Source: Atherinomorus stipes (lineage: Eukaryota > Chordata > Actinopteri > Atheriniformes > Atherinidae). From it: a stretch of DNA of 64,000 nucleotides. A program made the position numbers and the translations under genes. This document shows positions 36,701-48,100 of this stretch, piece after piece. Position 1 is the first letter of the stretch, and each line of letters begins with the position of its first letter. Below the pieces are notes generated by a model. That model saw only the letters and a list, made by a program, of their open reading frames with translations. It did not search any database and had not been told where the DNA came from. The stretch covers positions 1 through 64,000 of the forward strand of contig JALJCO010013695.1 in assembly GCA_023101725.1 (NCBI GenBank). The letters run 5' to 3'.

Positions 36701-39700
36701 TTCGCTTCGGTTCTGCTTTCATACCGTGATGAAAGTCGGAACATTGCTGCAGTTATCATTCGCTTCGGTTCTGCTTTCTTACCGTGATGAAAGTCGGAAC
36801 ATTCAGTTATCATTCGCTTCGGTTCTGCTTTCATACCGTGATGAAAGTCGGAACATTGCTGCAGTTATCATTCGGTTCGGTTCTGCTTTATACCGGATGG
36901 TCGGAACATTCAGTTATCATTCGCTCGGTTCTGCTTTCTTACCGTGATGAAAGCGGAACATTGCTGCAGTTATCATTCGCTTCGGTTCTGCTTTCATACC
37001 GTGATGAAAGTCGGAACATTCAGTTATCATTCGCTTCGGTTCTGCTTTCATACCGTGATGAAAGTCCTAACATTGCTGCAGTTATCATTCGCTTCGGTTC
37101 TGCTTTCATACCGTGATGAAAGTCGGAACATTGCTGCAGTTATCATTCGCTTCGTTCTGCTTTCATACCGTGATGAAAGTCGGAACATTGCTGCAGTTAT
37201 CATTCGCTTCGGTTCTGCTTTCATACCGTGATGAAAGTCGGAACATTCAGTTATCATTCGCTTCGGTTCTGCTTTCTTACCGTGATGAAAGTCGGAACAT
37301 TCAGTTATCATTCGCTTCGGTTCTGCTTTCATACCGTGATGAAAGTCGGAACATTGCTGCAGTTATCATTCGCTTCGGTTCTGCTTTCACACTGTGATGA
37401 AAGTCGCAACATTGCTGCAGTTATCATTCGCTTCGGGTTCTGCTTTCATACCGTGATGAAAGTCGGAACATTGCTGCAGTTATCATTCGCTTCGGTTCTG
37501 CTTTCATACCGTGATGAAAGTCGGAACATTCAGTTATCATTCGCTTCGGTTCTGCTTTCTTACCGTGATGAAAGTCGGAACATTCAGTTATCATTCGCTT
37601 CGGTTCTGCTTTCATACCGTGATGAAAGTCGGAACATTGCTGCAGTTATCATTCGCTTCGGTTCTGCTTTCATACCGTGATGAAAGTCGGAACATTGCTG
37701 CAGTTATCATTCGCTTCGGTTCTGCTTTCATACCGTGATGAAAGTCGGAACATTCAGTTATCATTCGCTTCGGTTCTGCTTTCTTACCGTGATGAAAGTC
37801 GGAACATTGCTGCAGTTATCATTCGCTTCGGTTCTGCTTTCTTACCGTGATGAAAGTCGGAACATTGCTGCAGTTATCATTCGCTTCGGTTCTGCTTTCA
37901 TACCGTGATGAAAGTCGGAACATTGCTGCAGTTATCATTCGCTTCGGTTCTGCTTTCATACCGTGATGAAAGTCGGAACATTCAGTTATCATTCGCTTCG
38001 GTTCTGCTTTCATACCGTGATGAAAGTCGGAACATTGCTGCAGTTATCATTCGCTTCGGTTCTGCTTTCATACCGTGATGAAAGTCGGAACATTGCTGCA
38101 GTTATCATTCGCTTCGGTTCTGCTTTCATACCGTGATGAAAGTCCTAACATTGCTGCAGTTATCATTCGCTTCGGTTCTGCTTTCATACCGTGATGAGAG
38201 TCGGAACATTGCTGCAGTTATCATCCGCTTCGGTTCTGCTTTCATACCGTGATGAAAGTCGGAACATTCAGTTATCATTCGCTTCGGTTCTGCTTTCACA
38301 CTGGGATTTCTGATGCGCTCCGAACTTTCTGAGCATCATCACATGGTTGAAAGTGGCGCTCGATGATTGGACAAAGTAGGAGCGGAAGTCCCTCCCACCT
38401 GCCCCGGAAAACTAATAGTAGGGTAAACATGGAGCGTTATGTTAAAGGAATAGTTTCACCCACAGAATGATGTAACTTTATTTTCCACTTCCCCTCATGG
38501 TGAGAAAGACTCTGCAGCACTTTTTTAATATCTCAAATGCAGCCGGCGATCAGGAAGGCTTCTAGTTTTCCCCCCAACTTTCACATAATGGAGTTCACCG
38601 GGGTCCGAGCCAAAAAGGTCCATAAAAGTCCACAAAAACTTGTCAATATTCCTCCATACTGCTCGTCCAATGTAATCCACGTGTCCTGAGTGGGTAGCGT
38701 CCACAATTTACTGGAAACCATCATTTAGTAGATTTTTAGAGCCTAAACAGTACTACATCAGTACTACATCAGTACTACATCGCATCTCCTTCGAGCACGC
38801 CGATGCACGTTCACGAAACTATGGAAACCGCGGCAGACGAGATCACTCGTTCTCTTTCTCTTTCTTTCTTGGTTTTAAATCAATATCAACCCCTCTTGGA
38901 CCCTCTTGTGTTTGTCCCGGTTTGTCTGCAGCTCTGTCGTTCTTAGCACAATGTAAACAGAGAATTTCTTCTTCTACGCTTGCAGTATCGGCAGAGTAGG
39001 CTCTGAACACCAAGGCTTCCTTAGTTTCGTGAACACGCAAATGTGCGCTATTCCTTTAAGTTGGTGGTCCCGGAGCCTCCTGCAATGCTGTTTCTGTTTG
39101 TACTGCACGTGCACATGGCTCGGCGAGCGGTGCAGTATGAGCGGCTGGTACGGCAGTGAAGCACGGAGCTGCTCATAGTGTCTCACATAAAAGAGAGTAG
39201 ACTGGCGCGAGACAATGAGTTGTTGGCGTTGCTACGACGACGGCGGGCCAGGTATGTAACCTCACAGATTACAAACAGCGGTGGACTAGTCGTCTTGTGT
39301 TGCGCTTCGTCTCATTATTGTAGGGAACGCTACAACGTTGGTGAACGTGACTGCTCCTGTGATGCTAGCATGACATCATCAGAGTTTCAGGACTGCCACT
39401 GTTTGGGAGTTATGATCTGAATTTGTTTTAACATGCCAAATTGTTAATTTATGGGTTGTTGTTCATACAACTGTCAGCGGTCACTTGTTGCCATAGCAAC
39501 AGTAAACATCACGTAAGGACTGATGGACTGTAGAGATGCAGAATCAAGCTATACTTTATATAGATTAGATACGCTGTATTTTAGTAGTGAATACATGACT
39601 AGTAGAGGATGAGTGGATGTCAGCAGCTGGTTTATCCGTCATCTGACCATGTTTCCAGGAAAGCTTCCAGCTCTTTGTCTGTCCACGTCTGTCCTCTCAC

Positions 39701-42087
39701 CATGTTTATTCTGGTTGGGAGTGCGCGCTGCACCTCCTCTACGGGACCTGATACACTGCGTTTGCGTTGCGTATAGTGCAGGGATCCCCAATTCCGGTCC
39801 TCGAGGGCCGGTGTCCTGCAGGTATTAGGAGCTCCCTTGCTGCAACACACCTGACTCCAATCAGTGGGTAGTTAGCAAACTTGTGCAGAGCTTGACATCA
39901 AGCGGACCGGAATTGGGGATCCCTGGCATAGTGTCTCCACGTACATCAGGTCCTGTGTTTGGTCCGGTTCGCTTCACACTGCATACGAACCGGACCAGGA
40001 TTCACTTGCAAGCGAACTGAGACCCACGATTTGACCAATGTTCGCTTGTTTGGTCCGCACCAGAGTTCAGATGAGCTTTCACACCTGCCCAAACAAAGCG
40101 GACTATCCGAGGAAACGAACTCTGGTCCGTTTAAAGTGGACCAAACAGCCCTGGTGTGAAAGACACCTAAACGGACGCCATCTTGCTGACGTAGAGGAAG
40201 AGGCGGGGCTTTCTAACTGTTTTCAGAGCTGAATAATGGCGGTGAACGAAGCGGTGGCGCCCCCTGCTGCATCGGAGGTGGTGTTGTACTGACGTAAAGC
40301 AACATTTATGAAAAGATTCAGACATAATTACGAACGTACATGTAGCTACCAGCTGTTCACTCCCTGATGACAGTTATGATCTGGTCGTGTGTTTGAGGCT
40401 GAAGTTATACCGGCTCAGAAGAGTTAGCTCACGTTAGCGGGCAATGTTAGTTCGTCACTGTTCAGGATTTAGGGACAATGGTGTGCATACAGACGAAGAA
40501 CAGTGTGCACTATGTGTGCGGTTTGAGACACGGCTCGTGTCCACTTCCTGCCAGAGGGAAACCGGCTGCTTACGCAGGGTTAAGAAACAAAGATATTCTG
40601 ATCTGATTTACATTTTGAAATATCAGCAAACTTAATCTGAGACAAAAACAGGGGATGTGTCTTGTGTCAGCTACAGAAATGTTCCTGTCTCGTACCTCTG
40701 TTTCTGAGAGTGTATGTACAGTAAACATGACGTCATCAGTAGCTACGTTTACATGGACAAATAATTCATCTATCCGATTGAAATCTTTCCGATCTTCCGC
40801 CGTCTTCCCTGAATCTGCTACGTCACACGACCCCCACGTGGTTCAAGCATGCGCAGAGACAAAACTCCACAGAAATGATCGGAATGACTGTTTACATGGG
40901 CATTTTTTTCTGCTGATCGGATCGTAAAAAGGTTTAAACCACCCCTCTCGATCGGATTGGAAATTCTTTCTGATCGAGGCCGATCGGATCAGCTGACATT
41001 ACATGGCGCATTTTTATTCTGATTGGCGTTTGATCGGATCAAAACTGCGCCATGTAAACGCAGCTACTGACACCAGGTTAGCAGTCTGTGTTTTTCATCA
41101 TGGACCATCGTTGCTATGGAGACCTGCAGTTCGGTCATCCGTTCCTAGTCCCATCATCATCATTTATTTATCATTACTTTATTTTCTTTTTACTGTTGAG
41201 TGGAATGAGTCTTGAGTTGAATAATTTTCATGGGAAAAATACTTAATTACATAAATAAGTAATTAGAGAGGTAAATCTGTTTGGTCCTTTTCCTCTTTAG
41301 CTGATCTGAAACTGATGTGATCCGTGACTCAAACCATAAACTGATCTAAACTGTGAGTTCATTGATCTGTTGCACCACCACAGCATGCCAGGAACACTAA
41401 AGTTGCTGATAAAACTGAAACCAACAACTAAAACACGACACTGAGTGAACTCAGAGCCATCTGAAACATAAATGTGCCCTGACCTGTGAACATTGTAGTT
41501 TCTGCATTTATTGTTCAGGTATTTATCAGTAATCCAGTGAAAATGAGAGAAAATGTAAATATTTCTGTCCTAAGTTGATTTCGGTGCGCGCTCCTAAAGT
41601 TTCTGCCTGCGCTCCTAAAACTGTAATGGGCCTTTTCCACCAGCACAGGTCAGCTCAACTCACCTAAACTCAACTCAATTCAACTTGGCTCGGTAGCTTT
41701 TCAATTACAATCCATTACCCCGACCACAAGTGGGCGGGGTAAGAAAGACGCTGCTGCCTCGTACTAGATTATGCGACGTAAACGACAGCAGGACAGTTCA
41801 CACTCCCTACCAGTAGGTGGCGGTAACGCACCTCATTGTTCGTAACCGCCAGTAAAAACAACAACAGAGGGAAAAGACAAGAGGTATGAGGAGAAAGTAA
41901 CATGGGAAGAATGGATGACATCATCACTGACGCAAACTATGGAAGCATTCATGTGGTGCAGATGGTAGCAATCTTCCCTTACGACCTGAAGATCCCTGGT
42001 TCAAGTCCATTTTCACCTAAATGAGTTTCTTTTTTTTTCTCCGCAATCTTGTTGCAAATTTGAAATCACACCCTCACGAGCTCCTAT

Positions 42088-42137
<50 letters not shown>

Positions 42138-45100
42138 CTCTCTCTCTCTCTCTCTCCCTCCCTCAACAAGATCATGAAAAAAAAAAAGTTGTTTGGCAGA
42201 AAAGAGCTGAACCCACAACCTTTGTGTTGAAAGGTGAACTTGCTACCACCTACGCCGCATGAGCGCTTCCTCAGACTGTGCAAATAATGAAATCACCCGA
42301 CGCTCCCAGATTACTTCGTCTCGTCTTCTTCTTCTGTTGCTGTTTTTACCGGCGGCTGGCTAACAGTTCATGAATTGCGGTACCGCCGCTTACTGGTAGG
42401 GAGTGTGAACTGTCGCTCATTTAATGCTGTCACTCTCTGACCCTGACATCTGATTGGCTAACCCCTTGGCCAATAGGTGGCATGCAGTGAGATGATGTCA
42501 GACATAGCTCGCTTCAGCACGCTCAGAACCTCGCCAGAGCAGGTACAGAAAATGGATCACCTCAGCTCGGAAACCCCCCCAGTGGAAAAGCCCAATAACT
42601 GAGGTGAGGTGAGTTGAGCAGAAAAGGGATGGTGGAAAAGGGGCATAAGTCAGGGGCCGCTGGGCTCCTGGTGGAAACAGTCTGGAGCCCTGCTTACAGC
42701 CCAACTCAGCTAATCTGCAGCTACGCTAATATTATTTACTATTTATATATCATATATTATTCATTTTTTATTTGTGTTCCCCTGCCCCACTTGCCCTACA
42801 GGTGCTTTTGGCACTTGCCAGGCTGGCATTGGAAATAAGAATCTTGTTGTTAATGTCTTTGCCTGGTTAAATAAAGGTTAAATAAAAGCCAGAGTCCGGC
42901 TTCACCTGGGGATATGAGGGTCTTCCCGCTGCAGGAGAAGCCCTCCATGCCGATCCGAAAGTCTATGGTCGTCTGCAGGTACTTGCAGTCCTGGCTGATG
43001 GTGGCGATGAAATGACGAGTGATGTATTCGTACAGACGCCAGCCGTCGCTGCCTGTGAACAAAACCAGAGGAGAGAGGCGGGTCAGAACCACGAAGCTAA
43101 CGTGACTGGTACTGGACGCTAGCCAGAGCTGAGCACATGCTGGCGCTGAGCTAGGGATGGCCGACATGTTATCATGTGCCATACGGTGCAGGTGTAGTAC
43201 TGGAACTTAACTGGTGTAGTTTAGTGGCTTCTGGCAGGACTGTGGTGAAAGGTTTATAATACAAAAGATTAGAGTGATATTTTTTATCGTCACTGATTAT
43301 TGTGGTACATAATTTAGTCCATCCGTAGGCTCCACCCCCCGCCACCCTGATATGAGAATGAAGAGAAATTATGGTCTATCCACCATTTTCCTAGCTCTAC
43401 TTGTGGGCGTGGCCAAAAATTATGGGTTTTAGCGGAAGTGCGTTCCGAGCCGGGGTGTTTACATTATGGTATCGTATTTTAAAAGGTTAATAGGGGATTA
43501 TCACGCTTACCGGAAGTTCCCGGATTTTGGACACTTCCTCTTCCGGGCCATGTTAACGACAGCCGTTCCTGCTCTGTTATACTGTTTAAATCGGATAAAC
43601 TCCAAATATACTCAAGTTTTCATTCCAGACCGAAGTGATACTAAGGATCAAAAGCTGGATCAAAGCGATCAATTCGCCGCGGTGAAGGGCCAAACTTTAT
43701 AATAAAACACACGTTTGTTTGTCGCCGGTGGGGCACAACACCGGCACTTCACAGCATGCTAGCATTAGCCAGCTAGCGTTTACTGACGTACTTAACATTG
43801 TGCGTCTTAAAACACACAAACATCTGAAAATCAGGTCTGTACCCCCCCCCCGTTTCCAGTGGAACAACTGGGGACTGCCAAGAAAGGAGACGCTTTCAGA
43901 TGCTTGTGTGTTTTCAGCCGCACAAAGTTAGGCACGTCATCAAGCTGGCTAATGCTAACCTGCTAACAGTAGTCCGTCAGCTACTACTCTGTTAAACTTT
44001 GTAAATCGGATAAACGCCAATGCCAAGTTTTCCTTCCAGACTGAAGTGATGCTAAGGAAAAAGTGGATTAAAACGACTGATTCGCCGCGGTGAAGGACCG
44101 AACTTTATAATAAAACGACACACGTTTGTTTGTGGCCGGCAGACTGCGCAGTCGTGTTAGCAGGTTAGCATTAGCCAGCTCGATAACGTGCCTAACTTTG
44201 TGCGGCTGAAAACACACAAGCATCTGAAAGCGTCTCCTTTCTTGGCAGTCCCCAGTTGTTCCACTGGAAACGGGGGGGTACAGACCCGATTTTCAGATGT
44301 TTGTGTGTTTTAAGACGCACAAAGTTAAGCACGTCGGTAAACGCTAGCTGGCTAATGCTAGCATGCCGGTGTTGTGCCCCACCGGCTGCAAACAAACATG
44401 CTACGTTGTTTTATTATAAAGTTCGGCCCTTCACTCTGGAGAATCGCTTTGATCCACTTCTTCCTTAGTATCACTTCAGTCTGGAATCCGTGAAAATTTC
44501 AGTAGGGTTGGCGTTTATTCACATTATCTACGAAGTAAAGCAGGGACATTGAACTGGGCCGGAAGTGGGCCATCTAACTGTTTAAAACCGGAAGTTCGGA
44601 ACACGGAAGCGTGATAATCCCCTATTAGCTTGTGGCTAGGTGCTTTACTTAAAGCATGATGGCGACATGGAAGCACACAACAACACAGACGAGGTGAAAT
44701 ATGGTTACCTTCCCTCCTCTGTGACGGATCAGGAGGATAAGGTAAATAAGTGTCTGAGGATAACTATGGATTGTGATGGTGAGGCCATGCAGAGCACGAA
44801 GAGCCCGAAGCTCCAGCAGGCTCGTTGGGATGGACGAGAACTTGGTCTGATCATGACTTCATGATCAGACCAGAACTGCTGAGTCATCAGGGACGACTGA
44901 GCAGCAGCTCAGCCGGAGTTCTCCAACGTGAAGACTGCAGTGTGGAGGATGTCGCTGCGTTTGTCTTTATTTGGATAAAAGTTACTGAACGCTGTGCAGA
45001 TGTGATCAGGTCTAATTTCAGAGTACTGAGACGGCTCGTTGCTGACGGTAAATACATAAACTTGTACTGAACTGTAGTAGAAACGTCTGCAGACAGAATG

Positions 45101-48100
45101 TTATTTACGTCCCACTAAAACACAACCATCCCTCTGCATTAGCAGCTCTGCTAGCCTGTCATGGGGATGTCAAAATCTGGATGTCTCTCAACTTTTTACA
45201 CTTCAATGAAAATAAAACTGAGGTCATAGTCTTCAAGCCCACTGCTCTCAAACCTTTATCTGCTGATCTTGGTCCTCCGTCCGGTCATTTACATGCTGTG
45301 GTCACAAATCTTGGTGTCCAGCTGGACAACTTTCTTCATCTCGATAAGCAGAGAAGCAACGTAGCATCTGTTTGTGCTGGCGCAGGGATATTTTGTGCTG
45401 CGGTCTATCGGATCTTCGTGTGGGTTACAGTCTGTTTAACCACGGGTTTGGAACGCAGCTCAGCCAATCACATTTAAGAATGAGAAACACCCGTTTTATA
45501 AGTTTGTTTCTAGATGAAGCTGCAGATGCTTCAGGGCTTCCGTTAGCATTAGCGTTAGCATTAGCTGGTGCTGCATCCATCTTCTCAGCTCTGCTTTGTT
45601 ATCTCCACTCACTAATCCGTATTTAATAAACTGGAGTGCATTTTTGTCTCTTTAGGGGCGGTTTGGGACCATTTTATCTTCATTATTTAGTTTTAATTCT
45701 TCTTTACAACGTTAGCTACAGGCTAGCAGCTAGCTGAGTGTCTTCTTCTGCTTGTTTGTTGAACTCTGACAAATTAGCGCCACCAGGTGGAGGGAGGCTA
45801 CATTGCAACTCATCCAGTCATAAATAACAGTGTAAATATACGGTCCTCGCGGCCCTCTAGGTGGAGCTGGAGGCCTGAGCTTGGGCTGCGGCCCCGTGGT
45901 TAAGAATCATTGACTTAGCCTACACCATGTCAGCATGTTGCTGTTGATGCCGCTAAATGATCGTAAACATGATAAACATGTTTTTAGAGGATTTGTTCCA
46001 CCACGGACTGGGGCTGGGACGATCACCGATCAAATTGTATATTGGCAATTGGAAGGTTGCCGGGCAATTTGCTGTTCATCAAGGCAATTTTGGGGAAAAA
46101 ACGGTGCTGTTCTACCGTCCACATCCTCTCCTCTCAGTGCAGGTACATGTCAGCAGTCCTGTGACAGACGGGAGCATCTGTGTTTGGAACTGACGCAGCG
46201 TTCCCTCAGGCTTTGGGGCCGTTCAACAGAGTAGACTGATCACAAAAAAATAGTTTCCAGTATAACTACTGCAATGTTCACACGAGGGCTTTCATAACTT
46301 CCTAGTGTTGCGGCACTGCCACCTTTGCAGGTTAAAGGTTAATGACAGACTTGAAGTGAGGAGGAGCAACAAGTCTCCGGCTCGTCAGCGCTGAACGGAG
46401 CCGCTTTTACTAAGTTTGATCCATTAGTGAAAGCAAACAACAATAAACTCTACATAATATGTAACACATCGTTCGTGGTTAAAGACGCAACACAACGATG
46501 TTCTGGTTTAACGTTGGTGGTGCAGCACGGGCGCCCGTGCAGGTTTCACAGGGCTGCTGTGATGTGACGCCACACGCTCGGTGAGACATCCCTATGCGTG
46601 TTGTGTTCACTTGCATGTCAGGGTGAGCAGTAGTTAATATATGAGGAGGATATTTTTGTTTTTCTGGTTGCTTCAGACTCACCCAGCTCGTCCTCCGAGG
46701 CAGCACGCATGGGTGTGATCGGGGGATGGTCGCCTGCATCGGTCCCTTTCCTGGGTCGGTTTATCCCAGCAGCGAGTAGAGTTTTAACCTGAGGTCAAAC
46801 AAGTCCATGAACACACCTGTAACCACAGAGCGAGACCTCCTCTGCTAAAACCACTGGCCACGTTTCCATGGAGACTTTTTCCCCTTTCAGAATGAAATCC
46901 ATTTGATTGGGGACTTCAGGGCAGCTGTTTCCATGGCAACTAATTCATTCCAATCTGGCGTGTACATGCAGCAACATTTATCCAGAATTATCTTGCCTGA
47001 CATGCGCAGAATGATGTAAATCACGTGGTTTATTAAAGACGGAGGTCTACAAACTGATGGGTTTATACAGACTGTAATCCAGCAGCTGATACCAGTGTTC
47101 CCACTCTTTCCAGGACTTTACCAGGACCTTTTCTCCTCCAGCTGCTACAGTACCAGTCAAGTTATCACAACATAGATCAGGGGTCGGCAACCCAAAATGT
47201 TCAAAGAGCCAGACTGGACCAAAAAAACAAACCTGTCTAGAGCCGCAAAAATGTAACAGTCTTACGTCCGCCGGTCGGCATCCTTCACCGGTCAAAGACC
47301 CGTTTCCTCCAGTAAAGAGAAGACCTGCAGCCGCAGCTGACTGAAATAAAACTTTAACCTTTTTTCCTTCGACTTCATGTTGAATGTGTTGCATTTACCA
47401 CCTGCAGAGAAAATGAAATTACATTTCTGCATGCAGTTAAAACATTTTCAGCTAAAAAAAAAAAGACGTTGGATGAAGGTTACTTTCAAGAAAATGTCGC
47501 AGAAAAGACGCAGCTTAAAGACACACAACGTAACTTTTAGACCTTAAAAATCTGCGTTTCTGACTCGTTTTGGTGTCACACCAACATTCATTTTGCGCAT
47601 TTTTGAGCCGTCACTGCCCAGAGGCGTCCCGGGCCTCAGAAACAGCACTATGTAAGATTCCCATCCGGGACGCGACTGACGTTGCAGCCAACTATTGGCT
47701 GCAGCACCGCGTCACTCACTAGCAACCGGATGTAAACCAGAGATCAACCCCGCGACTGTTTTGAACGCACATCATGTCGGATTCGGTAAAGAAACATTAT
47801 AGGAGGAAGAGAGGAAAAGGAAGAGAGGAAGGGACAGAACAAGAGTCAAGATAAGACTTGTCTTTTACTGGCTGGAGTGAATCACGGTGCAGGTACGATA
47901 CAAGATGGATGCTAGTTTAGTCGCTGATAGGGGGCGCATCACTGAGAAAACTGCTAAAAGTTCCGTTGTGTGTCTTTAAATAATCTACCGGCAGCAAACC
48001 AAACATGCCGTCATCCTTCTACTGGCGTGTGCAGTCAGCTGTTTACCCGAAAAATAAAAGGACTATTTCTGCGCTTAATAATCTGGTCAGTGGAAGCAAA

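Larger units (their letters stand above)
41628..42644. mobile_element. Fold-back element with GGGCCTTTTCCACC ends and two tRNA-like heads
   Basis: GGGCCTTTTCCACCAGCACA at the left is the inverse of GGTGGAAAAGGGGC at the right. The inner arms match too (CACTCCCTACCAGTAGG near 41800; CTTACTGGTAGGGAGTGTGA near 42390). Two tRNA-like segments sit inside, in opposite orientations (41953-42009 + and about 42215-42265 -). Confidence 0.65.

Noticed and set aside
34577..38304. Possible CRISPR-like or satellite-encoded protein
   Set aside because: Units are contiguous with no spacers, and the genome is clearly eukaryotic; the frames repeat the same peptide because of the unit.
43466..43702. 78-codon frame starting inside the fold-back repeat
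   Set aside because: Begins before and runs into a repeat; related copies break the frame.
44640..44864. 74-codon frame beside the fold-back repeat
   Set aside because: No domain or homologue recognised and no supporting splice sites.
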